A stretch of DNA of 64,000 nucleotides from Faecalibacterium sp. An122 (GCF_002160895.1 NZ_NFLL01000013.1:1-64000), one strand, 5' to 3'; positions 41,528 through 51,397 are shown, counted from the stretch's first letter. Numbers and translations are program-made. Notes: generated by a model not told the origin, from the sequence alone.

Positions 41528-44500
41528 GTGAAAAAGACCTATCGGAAAAATATGTGGCGGGAACTTTCCGCCAGCAAAAGCCGCTTTGCCTCGGTGTTCG
41601 GCATCGTCCTGCTGGGTGTCATGATGCTGTCGGGCCTGCTCAGCGTCGCCCCCGGCATGCGCCGGGCCGGCAACACCTGGTACACCCAGCAGAATGTCTT
41701 TGATATCCGGGTGGTGTCCACCCTGGGCCTCAGCGAAAAGGACATCGAGGCCATCTCGGCGGTGGAAGGCGTGGACGCCGTCATGCCGGTGAAATCGGTG
41801 GACTGTGAGGCCAGCTACCGCAAGGGCAATACCCTGGCGGTGCGGGTGCAGCAGCTGCCGGTCTACCCCACCCTCACCGACGAGGCCACCATGAACCGCC
41901 TGGTGCTGGAATCGGGCCGGATGCCCGAGGCCTCCGGCGAGTGCGTGGTCCAGGTACTGGACCCCGGCGCGGCCTCCAGCATCCGGCTGGGGGACGTCAT
42001 CACCCTGTCGGGCGCGTCCGACGTGGCGACCGATACTTTGACGGTGGTGGGCTTTGTAAAAGACCCGCTCTACTTCTCCAATGAGACCGAGAGCACCACC
42101 GCCGGCAACGGCGCTCTGGGGATGGCCATTTACACCCCCGACGGCAGTCTGACCATGGACTACTACGCCTCCTGCTACATCAAGGTGGCAGACGCCGCCC
42201 CGTACGACAACTATTCCGACGAATACCAGGCCGCCGTGGACACCGTCATGGACGGGCTGGAAGCCATCAGCGCCCAGCAGTCGGACCAGCGGCGGAACGA
42301 CCTGATTGACTCTGCCCAGGCCCAGCTGGATGACGCCCGGGTCGAGTTTGAGGCCAAGGAAGCGGAAGCCCAGGCCCAGCTGGCTGAGGCCCAGCAGCAG
42401 CTGGACGACGCCAAAGCCCAGCTGGATCAGGGCGAGGCCGAATACGCCAGCGGGCTGGCCCAGCTGGAAGCCCAGAAGGCCGCCCTGCCCGACTCCATGG
42501 CTAGCGGCGCCGACCAGCTGGTGGACGCCCAGGCGCAGGTGCTGGACTTTGAGGCCCAGCTGGAACAGATCAAGCAGCTGGTTACCCTGAAAAGCGTGGC
42601 CGACCCCATGCTGGGCTACGCCGAGGACATTCTGGCCAATGCCGAGGCCGCCCTGGAGGAGGCCGAGCCCGACGACGTCAACTATGTGGAGCTGCGGGAC
42701 CTGCTGGCCCGTGCCCAGGCCCTCTATGACTCCACCTATCAGCAGCTGGCCGACTACCAGGCCCAGCTGGACGAGGGCAAGCGCCAGATGTACCAGCAGG
42801 GTCTGATCTCCTCCCCCAACCTCTCCAACGAGGAACTGGTGACCGAGGCGGAAGCCGCCCTGCGGCAGATGAAACTGGATCTTCTCTCGGGCCAGCTGGC
42901 CCTGAACACCGGCAACGCCCAGGCGTGGACCGCCTTTGACGCCGCCGAAAAGCAGCTGGAATCCGCCCGTGCCCAGCTGGACCAGGGCTGGACCGAGTAC
43001 AACGAGGGCGCCGCGGAATTCGCCCAGCAGAAGGCCGACGCCGAGGCCCAGCTGGCCGACGCCCGCCAGCAGCTGAACGACGCCCAGGAGCAGGTGGACG
43101 ACATCACCAGCGGCGAATGGTACGTCCTGGACCGGGGCAGCGTGGTTTCGATGGTCATGTTCGAGCAGAACGCCGACCGCATTGAGTCCATCGCCCGGGT
43201 GTTCCCCATCTTCTTCTTCCTGGTGGCGGCCCTGGTGGCCAGCACCACCATGACCCGGATGGTGGAGGAAAACCGCACCCAGATGGGCACCTTCAAGGCC
43301 TTGGGCTACAGCGACCGGGAGATCACCGCCAAGTACCTGGTCTACGGCATCACCGCCGGGCTGCTGGGCTGTGCCGGCGGCATGATACTGGGCTTCTACG
43401 GCCTGCCCGCCGTCATCTGGTTCGCCTACTCCACCGTCTTTGACCTGCCCACCTTCCAGCTGCGGATCTATCCCGGCCTGGCAGTCATGAGCATCCTCAT
43501 CAGCACCGGCGTGGTGGGCCTCACCACCCTGGCGGCCTGCCGGGTTTCCCTGCGGGAGAAACCCGCCGCCCTGCTGCTGCCCCGGGCTCCTGCCGCCGGC
43601 AAACGGATTTTCCTGGAGCGCATCCGCCCCCTGTGGCGCAGGATGACCTTCTCCCAGAAGACCACCGCCCGCAACCTGTTCCGCTACAAAAAGCGGTTCT
43701 ATATGACGGTGCTGGGCGTGGCGGGCTGCACCGCCCTGCTGCTGATCGGCTTTGGCCTGCAGGACTCCATTGTGGAGATCGTCACCCGGCAGTATGACAC
43801 CATCCAGAAGGCCGACCTGACCATCTCCCTGTCCAGCGACAAGGCTCTGGAAGTGGAGGGCGGCCTCACCGAGGCCCTCACCTCCCGGGATGAGGTGGAG
43901 AGCTGGGGCGCCTTCTACACCCGCACCGTCTCGGTGTCGGACACCAAGGACGGCAGCAACGAGCTGAGCGTCACCCTGGTGGCCGCCGAGGCCCCCCAGA
44001 AGCTGACCGAATACTTCACCCTGGAGAGCCGCACGGGCAATGAGCTGCCCTTCACCGACGGCAGCGTGGTGCTGAGCGAAAAGACCGCCGAGCTGCTGGG
44101 CCTGTCGGCCGGAGATACCTTCTGGGTGCAGGGCACCAACGGTTCCTATGTGGAGCTGACCCTCACCGGCGTGGCCAAGAACTATCTGGGAGCCTACCTC
44201 TATGTGACCCAGAAGACCCTGGACCGCCTGGTGGCCGATCCCGCATGGAACACCGTCTATGTGTCCACCTCCTGTGAGACCGACTCGGACCGGGAGAACC
44301 TGAGCACCATCCTGCTGGGCTGCAACTATGTGGCCAGCACCTCCTTCACCGCCGACACCGCCGCCATGTACGACAGCACCATCACCTGCATCAACTATGT
44401 GGTTCTGCTGATCATCGCCTGTGCGGCAGCTCTGGCCGCGGTGGTGCTGTACAACCTCATCAGCGTCAACATCGGCGAGCGGAAAAAGGAGCTGGCCACC

Positions 44501-44791
44501 ATCAAGGTGCTGGGCTTCTTTGACAAGGAAGTCTACCGCTATATCTTCCGGGAGATTGAGCTGCTGAGCGTCATCGGCGCCGTGGTGGGCCTGCTCATCG
44601 GCGCCCCCATGCACCAGTTTGTCATCCGCACCGTGGAGTCGGAACAGATGATGTTCATTCGCGCTCTGGAACCCACCAGCTTCCTGTACAGCGTGGCCCT
44701 GACCCTGCTGTTCACGGTGGCGGTCTGTCGGATGATGCGCCGTCAGGTGCGGAACATCAGCATGGTGGAGAGCATGAAGGCTCCCGAATAA
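41528..44791 (+). CDS. ABC transporter permease with two FtsX domains and a long extracellular coiled coil
   Basis: A 1087-residue protein. One N-terminal membrane span (about 20-43) is followed by an outside region to about residue 545 that includes a long coiled coil rich in AQLDDA and QAQLAEAQQQLDD heptads (about 260-540). Three spans follow (about 548-570, 600-632, 660-685). The second half repeats the plan: a span at about 720-745, an outside domain, and three spans near 955-980, 1015-1040 and 1050-1070. Each three-span group is an FtsX domain. The coiled coil could reach through the cell wall. Start GTG 41528. Substrate unknown. Confidence 0.88.
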   Translation: MKKTYRKNMWRELSASKSRFASVFGIVLLGVMMLSGLLSVAPGMRRAGNTWYTQQNVFDIRVVSTLGLSEKDIEAISAVEGVDAVMPVKSVDCEASYRKGNTLAVRVQQLPVYPTLTDEATMNRLVLESGRMPEASGECVVQVLDPGAASSIRLGDVITLSGASDVATDTLTVVGFVKDPLYFSNETESTTAGNGALGMAIYTPDGSLTMDYYASCYIKVADAAPYDNYSDEYQAAVDTVMDGLEAISAQQSDQRRNDLIDSAQAQLDDARVEFEAKEAEAQAQLAEAQQQLDDAKAQLDQGEAEYASGLAQLEAQKAALPDSMASGADQLVDAQAQVLDFEAQLEQIKQLVTLKSVADPMLGYAEDILANAEAALEEAEPDDVNYVELRDLLARAQALYDSTYQQLADYQAQLDEGKRQMYQQGLISSPNLSNEELVTEAEAALRQMKLDLLSGQLALNTGNAQAWTAFDAAEKQLESARAQLDQGWTEYNEGAAEFAQQKADAEAQLADARQQLNDAQEQVDDITSGEWYVLDRGSVVSMVMFEQNADRIESIARVFPIFFFLVAALVASTTMTRMVEENRTQMGTFKALGYSDREITAKYLVYGITAGLLGCAGGMILGFYGLPAVIWFAYSTVFDLPTFQLRIYPGLAVMSILISTGVVGLTTLAACRVSLREKPAALLLPRAPAAGKRIFLERIRPLWRRMTFSQKTTARNLFRYKKRFYMTVLGVAGCTALLLIGFGLQDSIVEIVTRQYDTIQKADLTISLSSDKALEVEGGLTEALTSRDEVESWGAFYTRTVSVSDTKDGSNELSVTLVAAEAPQKLTEYFTLESRTGNELPFTDGSVVLSEKTAELLGLSAGDTFWVQGTNGSYVELTLTGVAKNYLGAYLYVTQKTLDRLVADPAWNTVYVSTSCETDSDRENLSTILLGCNYVASTSFTADTAAMYDSTITCINYVVLLIIACAAALAAVVLYNLISVNIGERKKELATIKVLGFFDKEVYRYIFREIELLSVIGAVVGLLIGAPMHQFVIRTVESEQMMFIRALEPTSFLYSVALTLLFTVAVCRMMRRQVRNISMVESMKAPE

Positions 44792-44885
44792 CCCCAGTTC
44801 TCCCTGCGGCGGGCCAATGGGGAAAAAGATGGTTAGAGTTTACAAAAGATTCATAGATTCAAAACAGTTTATGTATAAATCTTTG

Positions 44886-45013
44886 GTATCTTATAGACAC
44901 AGGGACGGCGGGGCCGCAACCGCTACCTGTAACACATGATTCCTCCTCATACCAAACCGAATACCGCAATGAACCGTCCCGTGCAGCCGCAAGCGCGGGA
45001 CGGTTTCCTTTTT
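44886..45013 (+). ncRNA. Candidate small RNA with orphan terminator and CU-rich single-stranded segment
   Basis: A -10-like TATAAA (44874-44879) preceded at 18 bp by TTCATA, or TTTATG with TTATAG (44868-44896), would start a transcript of about 110-125 nt that ends at a strong terminator. GGGACGG occurs both at 44902-44908 and in the terminator's 3' arm, so the 5' arm CCGTCCC could pair with either, giving two alternative folds. Between them lies ATTCCTCCTCAT, complementary to Shine-Dalgarno sequences. No frame with a ribosome site is present. Confidence 0.35.
44972..45013 (+). terminator. Strong orphan terminator
   Basis: AACCGTCCCG (44972-44981), 14-base loop, CGGGACGGTT (44996-45005), then TCCTTTTT. 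It is about 180 bp after the permease gene and follows no recognisable frame. Confidence 0.85.
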
Positions 45014-45135
45014 CGCCTCTTTTCACCCGCGGATTTACCGTCCGCACCGGCCCGGGCAAAGCCCCGGACATCGGTTTTTTCCATCGAAGATGCGTCCAAT
45101 CTGCGGCGCTGCGGAGGCATTCGCAAATTTATCAT

Positions 45136-45164
45136 TTGTAAAGCCTTTGCTTTTATGTTATACT
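45136..45164 (+). promoter_or_regulatory. Promoter of the 45243 gene
   Basis: TTGTAA (45136-45141), 17 bp, TATACT (45159-45164). Confidence 0.75.
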
Positions 45165-45242
45165 AAGAGAGAGTTTTTTATAATCAGCCCAGCTGTGCGG
45201 CTGCGCCGGGCAGCGGGCTTCAAAGATAAGGGAGGCTTTGGA

Positions 45243-45533
45243 ATGTCCTATAAACCCAAAATGACCTATAAAGGCAAGCCCCTCGTCCGCAAGGACAATG
45301 AGCTCTACTACGGCTGGATGACCGACCCCTATGTGCTTTATCTCCAGATCCTGACCACCGCCCCGGTGGACGGCAACGAGACCCCCGACAAGGTCCAGGT
45401 CACCCTCCTGTCCACCGACCTGTCCAAGCCCATCAAGGAGCGCACTGCCCGTCAGTCGGTCCGCCACGGGCTGTACAATGCCCTGGACATCGGTTCCATC
45501 TGGCTGGAAAAGGCCCTGGCCGCCACCCGCTGA
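45243..45533 (+). CDS. Conserved small protein of unknown function
   Basis: A 96-residue soluble protein, MSYKPKMTYKGKPLVRKDNE onward, with a hydrophobic YYGWMTDPYVLYLQIL stretch and a basic C-terminal helix. There is no signal peptide, metal motif or repeat. GGGAGG lies eight bases before ATG 45243, and the gene has its own promoter and terminator, so it is clearly expressed as a unit. I do not recognise the family. Similar short genes occur in Oscillospiraceae, as far as I can recall. Function unknown. Confidence 0.75.
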   Translation: MSYKPKMTYKGKPLVRKDNELYYGWMTDPYVLYLQILTTAPVDGNETPDKVQVTLLSTDLSKPIKERTARQSVRHGLYNALDIGSIWLEKALAATR

Positions 45534-45575
45534 TGACCTGCTGCATGGAGAAGCTCTTCAGGTTTTCGTAAGCGC

Positions 45576-45620
45576 AAAAAAATCCCCCGTCCCGGCGTTT
45601 GACCGGGCGGGGGTTTTTTG
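45576..45620. terminator. Bidirectional terminator between the 45243 and 45660 genes
   Basis: AAAAAATCCCCC with GGGGGTTTTTT around an inner CCCGG/CCGGG stem; T runs on both strands for the two convergent genes. Confidence 0.9.
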
Positions 45621-45659
45621 TTTGGGTTTTGCCTGCGGGGGGGCACGCCGGGGGGAGTT

Positions 45660-46208
45660 TTACTCCTCTGCCGGCAGATCAATCTCCAGAGGCTTGCCGC
45701 AGCCTGCGCAGCGGGCCTTGCCCGACAGCAGCTCGTCCTCGCTCAGCACGGTCACAGCGCCGCACAGCGGGCAGGTGACCTCATAGCTGGCGTCCTCGGC
45801 CTCCAGATCTTCCTGGGCCTGGTCGTCGTCTTCCTCTGCGTCGTCCAGGGCCACCTCAAAGGTGCAGCCGCAGTTGGCGCAGAAGGCCTCGCCGGCGTCT
45901 AGATCTTCCTCGGTGACGTAGACCGTCTCACCGCAGTTGGGGCAATCCACCTCATAGCAGGGGGCCTCGGAGTCGTCCTCCTCGTCGTCCTCGTAGACGT
46001 CGGCCTGCAGCTCCTCAACGTCGCCGCGCAGGGCTTCCAGATGGTCCTCCGCCTGGGTGATGTCCTGCTCCAGGGCCTTGATGGTGGCGGCCATATCGGC
46101 CAGCAGATCGCTCATTGCGTGAAAAACTTTGCCTTCCTTGGTGGACTCGTCCAGCTCCAGGCCTTCCAGCAAGCCCTGAAGATAGGCAGCTTTTTCGATC
46201 AGTTCCAT
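45660..46208 (-). CDS. CD1247-type N-terminal domain protein with two zinc ribbons
   Basis: A 182-residue acidic protein. Residues 1-70 form the helical CD1247 N-terminal domain (MELIEKAAYLQGLLEGLELD). Two zinc ribbons follow: CPNCG...CANCG (about 89-113) and CPLCG...CAGCG (about 147-171), joined by very acidic linkers. It may bind RNA polymerase or another basic partner, but no activity is established. GGGAGGG supports ATG 46208. It lies downstream of efp but is separated from it by a terminator. Confidence 0.8.
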   Translation of the reverse strand: MELIEKAAYLQGLLEGLELDESTKEGKVFHAMSDLLADMAATIKALEQDITQAEDHLEALRGDVEELQADVYEDDEEDDSEAPCYEVDCPNCGETVYVTEEDLDAGEAFCANCGCTFEVALDDAEEDDDQAQEDLEAEDASYEVTCPLCGAVTVLSEDELLSGKARCAGCGKPLEIDLPAEE

Positions 46209-46231
46209 AGTCTATCCCTCCCTGTGAAAAT

Positions 46232-46270
46232 CAAAAAGCCGGACCGGCGGTCAGCCCGCAAGCCCGGCTT
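46232..46270 (-). terminator. efp terminator
   Basis: On the minus strand, AAGCCGG (46270-region), a 20-base loop, CCGGCTT, then TTTGATTTTC. Confidence 0.65.
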
Positions 46271-46279
46271 GGTGTCAGA

Positions 46280-46837
46280 TTAGACGCGCTCCATATACTC
46301 GCCGGTGCGGGTATCGATGCGGATCACATCGCCCTCGTTGATGAACAGAGGCACACGGATGGTGGCGCCAGTCTCCAGAGTAGCGGGCTTCAGGGTGTTG
46401 GTGGCAGTGTTGCCGCGGATGCCCGGCTCGGTCTCAGAGACGGTCAGCTCGATGAAGTTGGGGATTTCGACGCTGAAAACCTTGCCCTTGTAGGACAGCA
46501 GCTTGCAGACTTCGTTCTCCTTGCAGAACTTGAAGTTATCGGGGACATCGCTGGCGTTGACGGGGATATCGTCGTAGGTCTCGTTGTCCATGAAGTGGTA
46601 CAGGTCGCCGTCCTGGTAGCTATAGGTCACCTCACGGCGCTCGATGAAGGCCTGAGGGAACTTGGCGGTGGGGTTGTAGCTGGTCTCGATGACAGCGCCG
46701 GTGATGACGTTCTTGGTCTTGGTGCGGACAAAGGCAGCGCCCTTGCCGGGCTTGACGTGCTGGAACTCAACGACCTGGAGAACCTGGCCGTCCTGCTCAA
46801 AGGTCACGCCATTGCGAAATTCGCCTGCAGAAATCAT
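46280..46837 (-). CDS. efp: Translation elongation factor P
   Basis: A 185-residue three-domain protein that enters the ribosomal E site and relieves stalling at polyproline. The KOW-like domain I carries the tip lysine in [12 protein letters not shown]. The EF-P signature lies near residue 150 ([15 protein letters not shown]). Proline-rich tails in the local FtsQ and LCP proteins are plausible EF-P clients. ATG 46837 is chosen, with GGAGG eight bases upstream. It is monocistronic, from its own promoter. Confidence 0.96.
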   Translation of the reverse strand: MISAGEFRNGVTFEQDGQVLQVVEFQHVKPGKGAAFVRTKTKNVITGAVIETSYNPTAKFPQAFIERREVTYSYQDGDLYHFMDNETYDDIPVNASDVPDNFKFCKENEVCKLLSYKGKVFSVEIPNFIELTVSETEPGIRGNTATNTLKPATLETGATIRVPLFINEGDVIRIDTRTGEYMERV

Positions 46838-46888
46838 AAGGAATTCCTCCATTAATTTAGTATCTCATGCTCGCGCATATCTAAGAAT

Positions 46889-46917
46889 ATTGTACCCAAT
46901 TGCGCATTGTTTGGCAA
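46889..46917 (-). promoter_or_regulatory. efp promoter
   Basis: On the minus strand, TTGCCA (46917-46912), 17 bp, TACAAT (46894-46889). Confidence 0.8.
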
Positions 46918-46950
46918 GGGGTTTCGGCAAAAAAGGGGCAAAAAGGCGGC

Positions 46951-47820
46951 TTAAACAGCGCCTTGTGCGGCTTTCCACATCTGCTGCATGGCCCGGGCGT
47001 CCTCCGCCTGGGTGCCTGCGCTCTCGCAGATGATGACGGGGGCCAGCTTTCGCTGGGCCACCAGTTCCAGCAGAGGCTGGGGTTCGGGGCCGTACTGAGT
47101 CTCGGCAAAAGTCCAGTGGCGTTTTTCCCCGCCGGCGGAAAACTCGATGCGGGAAAAATGGACGTGGAACTGCCGCGCACGGTCATCGGCCAGTGCCTCA
47201 CCCAGCCGGTCGAGAATGGCGGCATAGTCCTCCCTGCCCTGGATGCCGCCCAGGGTGCGGGCGTTCAGGTGGCCGAAGTCGATGCAGGGCACCAGGCGCT
47301 TGTCCACCTGGCACAGGGCCAGCACTTCTTCCAGGTCGCCCAACTGGCCGATCTTGCCCAGAGTTTCGGGGCAGAGGGTCATGTCGCCATAACCGGCCTC
47401 GTCCAGAGCCTCCATGGCCCGGCGCAGGGTGTCCAGGGCTTTTTCCAGGGCGGCGGCGCGGCTCTGTTTGCCGCAGCTGCCGGGGTGAAAGATCACCCTC
47501 TGTCCGCCCAGCGCCCGGCAGAGGGCGCAGCTCTGGAGCAGATAGCGGATGCTGCCCAGACGCTTTTCCTCGTCCAGGCTGGACATGCTGATATAATAGG
47601 GGGCGTGGACGCTGAACACCACCCCTTTTTCCGCCGCCAGGGCGGCCATTTTGCGGGCCTTGTCCTCGGCCAGGCGGACGCCGTGGCCGCACTGGTATTC
47701 AAAGGCGTTCAGGCCCATGCCGGCGGTATAGGCGGGGATATCCAGGCTGGTCTTGTAGCCCTGGGCGGCGAAGCTGTCTCCCATGCCGGCAGGGCCGAAA
47801 CGGATCTGCGGCTCGGTCAC
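46951..47820 (-). CDS. TIM-barrel protein of the AP endonuclease 2 / endonuclease IV superfamily
   Basis: A 289-residue single TIM barrel. Metal-ligand motifs of the Nfo/xylose-isomerase-like fold are visible: VFSVHAPYYIS (His), VIFHPGS (His), CPETLGK (Glu), CIDFGHLNA (Asp, His), FHVHFSRIEF (His) and ICES (Glu). It could be a DNA-repair endonuclease IV homologue or a sugar-phosphate isomerase/epimerase; the retained His/Glu set favours the former. The start is GTG 47820, which overlaps the yqeG stop (GTGA), so translation is coupled. Confidence 0.75.
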   Translation of the reverse strand: MTEPQIRFGPAGMGDSFAAQGYKTSLDIPAYTAGMGLNAFEYQCGHGVRLAEDKARKMAALAAEKGVVFSVHAPYYISMSSLDEEKRLGSIRYLLQSCALCRALGGQRVIFHPGSCGKQSRAAALEKALDTLRRAMEALDEAGYGDMTLCPETLGKIGQLGDLEEVLALCQVDKRLVPCIDFGHLNARTLGGIQGREDYAAILDRLGEALADDRARQFHVHFSRIEFSAGGEKRHWTFAETQYGPEPQPLLELVAQRKLAPVIICESAGTQAEDARAMQQMWKAAQGAV

Positions 47821-48320
47821 AGCAGCTTCCCTCCCCGGTCATAATAGGCCTGCCAGTGGCTGCGCTCCCATTTGCGCTTCATCTTGACCTGGGCGCCCCG
47901 GTCGGGGCCGCGGGGCACCACCATGAAGGCCGGGATGCCATAGAGGGCGGCGGCCATCCGGTCGGCGTAGAGCTGATCCCCCACCATGGCCATCCGGCTC
48001 CGGGGAACCCCCAGACGCCGCCGGGCCACCGACAACCCCAAGGTCAGGGGCTTGGCCGCCCAGCAGACATAGTCCAGGCCGATTTTCTCGGCGAAGGGCC
48101 GCACCCGCCGGGGGGTGCCGTTGGACACGATGGTCAGCCCGATGCCGGCCCGGCGCATGGTGTCCAGCCAGGCTGCTACATCCTCGCTCAGCTCCTGGCT
48201 GCCGTCGTCGGTCAGGGTGTTGTCGATATCCAGAACCAGGGCGGTGATCCCCTTGCCGGCCAGGAAGGCCGGCGTGATGTGGGTCACGTCCTGAAAGACA
48301 TATTCCGGGGTGATGAGCAT
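47817..48320 (-). CDS. yqeG: YqeG-family HAD phosphatase (class IIIA)
   Basis: A 167-residue HAD-superfamily enzyme with motif I DIDNTLTDD (nucleophile Asp), motif II SNGT, lysine in AAKP and motif IV GDQLYAD. YqeG of Bacillus sits in the yqeG-yqeH-aroE-yhbY-nadD-yqeK cluster. Here it stands apart from yhbY, nadD and yqeK, which are about 6 kb away. The substrate is uncertain; a phosphatidylglycerophosphate phosphatase-like role has been proposed for relatives. It is coupled to the TIM-barrel gene. Confidence 0.88.
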   Translation of the reverse strand: MLITPEYVFQDVTHITPAFLAGKGITALVLDIDNTLTDDGSQELSEDVAAWLDTMRRAGIGLTIVSNGTPRRVRPFAEKIGLDYVCWAAKPLTLGLSVARRRLGVPRSRMAMVGDQLYADRMAAALYGIPAFMVVPRGPDRGAQVKMKRKWERSHWQAYYDRGGKLL

Positions 48321-48353
48321 AAAGGCAAAACTCCTTTGCAGAGCAGCAGGTCA

Positions 48354-48388
48354 ACAAAAATGGGAGAACCCCAAACAGGGTTCTCCCA
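48354..48388 (-). terminator. rpsU terminator
   Basis: On the minus strand, TGGGAGAACCC, loop TGTTTG, GGGTTCTCCCA, then TTTTTG. An 11-bp perfect stem. Confidence 0.92.
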
Positions 48389-48437
48389 CATCGGCGTTAG
48401 CAACGCAGCGGTCATCAGGACCGTGGGCAAGGCTCAA

Positions 48438-48614
48438 TTACTTGTACTTGCGCTTGCGGGCCGCTTCCGACTTCTTCTTGCGGCGAACAGAGGGCTTCTC
48501 GTAAGCCTCGCGCTTACGAACCTCTGCGAGCACGCCGCTGCGGGCAGTGCTCCGCTTAAAGCGACGCAGTGCGCTTTCCAGCGACTCGCCCTCTTTAACA
48601 CGAATTTCCGACAT
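48438..48614 (-). CDS. rpsU: 30S ribosomal protein bS21
   Basis: A 58-residue basic protein, too short for many ORF filters. Translation begins [20 protein letters not shown] and ends in Lys/Arg-rich helix ARKRKYK, as in all bS21 proteins, which sit near the 3' end of 16S rRNA and help initiation. It is flanked by its own promoter and a perfect terminator, so it is a monocistronic unit between leuS and yqeG. Confidence 0.96.
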   Translation of the reverse strand: MSEIRVKEGESLESALRRFKRSTARSGVLAEVRKREAYEKPSVRRKKKSEAARKRKYK

Positions 48615-48675
48615 CTTATCCCTCCCTTGGACCGTGAGGCGGGAATTTCGTTGTTACATGGTAACTAACAGAGAC

Positions 48676-48704
48676 AGTATAACGCATTTTTGCGTTTCAG
48701 TCAA
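48676..48704 (-). promoter_or_regulatory. rpsU promoter
   Basis: On the minus strand, TTGACT (48704-48699), 17 bp, TATACT (48681-48676). Confidence 0.85.
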
Positions 48705-48776
48705 CCTTTTTGGCGAAGTTTTTCCGCTCCACTTTCTGAACAAATCGTGAAAAGAGTCCTTCAGGGGTCTGTAGGA

Positions 48777-51326
48777 TCAGCCTTTGACGGCCAGATTGAC
48801 CAGGCGGCCCTTGACGTAGATCTCTTTCACCAGGGTTTTGCCGGCCAGGGCCTCGGCCACAGCGGGCTCGGCCTTGGCGGTGGCGATGGCGTCCTCGGCG
48901 GTGATGTCAGCGGGGACGCTCAGGCGGGCGCGGACCTTGCCGTTGACCTGCACAGCGATCTCCACGGTGGACTCCACGCACTTGGCCTCGTCGTAGCTGG
49001 GCCAGGGATAATAAGCCAGCTGCTGGTCGTGGCTGTGGCCCAGCTTCTCCCACAGCTCCTCGGTCATGTGGGGAGCGAAGGGGTTCAGCAGCTGCACCAG
49101 AGTCTCGAACTCGGCCTTGGTGGCGCCGCCGTTGTCGTACAGGGCGTTCACCAGGGTCATCAGCTGAGCGATGGCGGTATTCATCTTGAGGCCCTCGATA
49201 TCTGCGCCCACCTTCTTGATGGTCTGGTGCATCAGGGTCTCGACGGCGGGACGGTAGCCCTCGCCTTCCACCCGCTTGTCCATCAGGCCCCAGACGCGGT
49301 CCAGGAAGCGGTTGCAGCCGGCGATGGCCGAGGTCTGCCAGGGGGCAGCCTGCTCAAAGTCGCCCATGAACATCTCATACAGACGCATGGTGTCAGCGCC
49401 GTAGGCGTCCACCACGTCGTCGGGGTTGACCACGTTGCCCAGAGACTTGGACATCTTGACCACGGGGTGACGGCTCATCTCGCCGTACTTCTCCTCCAGA
49501 GCCTTCTCGGCGGCCTTCTGGCTGCCGTACTCCTCCAGCAGCTTCTTCTGCTCCTCAGCGGGCAGGTTGGCGAAGTTGTGGGGGTTCAGACCCAGGATCA
49601 TGCCGTGGGAAGTGCGCTTCTGGTAGGGCTCGGCGGTGGGCACCACGCCGATGTCGTACAGGAACTTATGCCAGAACCGGCTGTACAGCAGGTGCAGGGT
49701 GGTGTGCTCCATGCCGCCGTTGTACCAGTCCACCGGAGACCAGTACTCCAGGGCCTCCTTGGAGGCGATGGCGTCCTTGCAGTGGGGGTCCATATACCGC
49801 AGGAAGTACCAGGACGAGCCAGCCCACTGGGGCATGGTGTCGGTCTCACGGACGGCGGGACCGCCGCAGCAGGGGCAGGTGGTCTTGACCCAGTCGGTGT
49901 GGCGGGCCAGGGGGCTCTCGCCGTCGGGGCCCGGCTCAAAGTCCACGATGTCGGGCAGGGTCAGGGGCAGGCTGCTCTCGGGCAGAGGCTGCCAGCCGCA
50001 CTTCTCGCACTTGACCATGGGGATGGGCTCGCCCCAGTAGCGCTGACGGCTGAACACCCAGTCGCGCAGCTTGTAGTTGACCTTCTTGTGGCCCTTGCCG
50101 TTTTCTTCCAGCCAGGCGGCCATCTTCTCTTTGGCGTCGGTGACCGACAGGCCGTCCAGGAAGCCGGAGTTCACCAGGGTGCCGGTGGCCACGTCGGTGA
50201 AGGCCTCCTTGTCCAGGTTGGACTCGGTCTTGCCCTTGACCACCTCCACGATGGGCAGGCCAAACTTCTTGGCGAACTCCCAGTCGCGGCTGTCGTGGGC
50301 GGGCACGGCCATGATGGCGCCGGTGCCGTAGGTGGCCAGGACGTAGTCCGAGATGAAGATGGGAATCTCCTGGTTGTTCACCGGGTTGATGCCCATGACG
50401 CCCTCCAGGCGGACGCCGGTCTTTTCCTTGTTGATCTCGGTGCGCTCAAAGTCGCTCTTGCGGGCGGCCTCGGCCTGGTAGGCCTTGACGGCGTCGGCAT
50501 TCTGGATGATGCCCTCCTCCATCCAGCGGCCCAGCAGGGCGTTCTCGGGGGAGAGGACCATGTAGGTGGCGCCGAACAGGGTGTCGCACCGGGTGGTGTA
50601 GACGGTCACGGTGTCGCCGGTGGTGGTGCCGAAGTCGATCTCAGCGCCGTAGCTGCGGCCGATCCAGTTCTTCTGCTGAGCCACAACGCGGTCGATGTAG
50701 TCCAGGCCGTCCAGGCCGTCGATCAGCTTGTCGGCGTACTCGGTGATCTTGAGCATCCACTGGCTCTTGACCCGGTGAACCACCTCGCTGCCGCACCGCT
50801 CGCAGACGCCGTTGACCACTTCCTCGTTGGCCAGGACGCACTTGCAGCCGGTGCACCAGTTGACGTTCATTTCCTTCTTGTAGGCCAGGCCGTGCTTGTA
50901 CAGCTGGAGGAAAATCCACTGGGTCCACTTGTAGTACTCAGGGTCGGTGGTGTTGATCTCGCGGTCCCAGTCAAACGAGAAGCCCAGGGACTTGAGCTGT
51001 GCCCGGAAGCGGTCCACATTGTTCTTGGTCACGATGGCCGGGTGAATGTGGTTCTTCATGGCGTAGTTTTCCGTGGGCAGGCCGAAGGCGTCCCAGCCCA
51101 TGGGGTAGAGAACGTTGTAGCCGCACTGACGGCGGCGGCGTGCCACCACGTCCAGGGCGGTGTAGCTGCGGGGATGGCCCACGTGCAGGCCGGCAGCCGA
51201 CGGGTACGGGAACTCCACCAGCGCATAGAACTTGGGTTTGGAATGGTCCACTTCAGCGTGGAAGGTCTTTTCGTCCTCCCACACCTTCTGCCATTTGGCC
51301 TCGACGGCCTTGTAATCATACTTCAT
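48777..51326 (-). CDS. leuS: Leucyl-tRNA synthetase
   Basis: Class I synthetase that charges tRNA-Leu, the tRNA sensed by the leuA T-box in this same window. The 849 residues contain the HIGH-equivalent [12 protein letters not shown] near residue 49, the CP1 editing domain (about 220-420), a zinc-binding CTGCKC/CERCG pair and KMSKSLGN in the last third. Length is standard. It is the last gene of the LCP-rsfS-leuS unit. No T-box or terminator was seen near it. Confidence 0.97.
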   Translation of the reverse strand: MKYDYKAVEAKWQKVWEDEKTFHAEVDHSKPKFYALVEFPYPSAAGLHVGHPRSYTALDVVARRRRQCGYNVLYPMGWDAFGLPTENYAMKNHIHPAIVTKNNVDRFRAQLKSLGFSFDWDREINTTDPEYYKWTQWIFLQLYKHGLAYKKEMNVNWCTGCKCVLANEEVVNGVCERCGSEVVHRVKSQWMLKITEYADKLIDGLDGLDYIDRVVAQQKNWIGRSYGAEIDFGTTTGDTVTVYTTRCDTLFGATYMVLSPENALLGRWMEEGIIQNADAVKAYQAEAARKSDFERTEINKEKTGVRLEGVMGINPVNNQEIPIFISDYVLATYGTGAIMAVPAHDSRDWEFAKKFGLPIVEVVKGKTESNLDKEAFTDVATGTLVNSGFLDGLSVTDAKEKMAAWLEENGKGHKKVNYKLRDWVFSRQRYWGEPIPMVKCEKCGWQPLPESSLPLTLPDIVDFEPGPDGESPLARHTDWVKTTCPCCGGPAVRETDTMPQWAGSSWYFLRYMDPHCKDAIASKEALEYWSPVDWYNGGMEHTTLHLLYSRFWHKFLYDIGVVPTAEPYQKRTSHGMILGLNPHNFANLPAEEQKKLLEEYGSQKAAEKALEEKYGEMSRHPVVKMSKSLGNVVNPDDVVDAYGADTMRLYEMFMGDFEQAAPWQTSAIAGCNRFLDRVWGLMDKRVEGEGYRPAVETLMHQTIKKVGADIEGLKMNTAIAQLMTLVNALYDNGGATKAEFETLVQLLNPFAPHMTEELWEKLGHSHDQQLAYYPWPSYDEAKCVESTVEIAVQVNGKVRARLSVPADITAEDAIATAKAEPAVAEALAGKTLVKEIYVKGRLVNLAVKG

Positions 51327-51397
51327 CTCGTATCAGCTCCAGACTTTTGACTTACTTGGTGTTGCTTTATATTGCTTCCCTCTCGGGTTGGGGCTTG

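Larger units (their letters stand above)
44792..45242. other. Intergenic region between the permease gene and the 45243 gene
   Basis: 451 bp without a credible protein gene. It contains a candidate small RNA with terminator (44886-45013), a GC-rich stretch of no clear role (45014-45110), and the promoter of the next gene (45136-45164). No terminator was seen directly after the permease stop codon. Confidence 0.6.
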
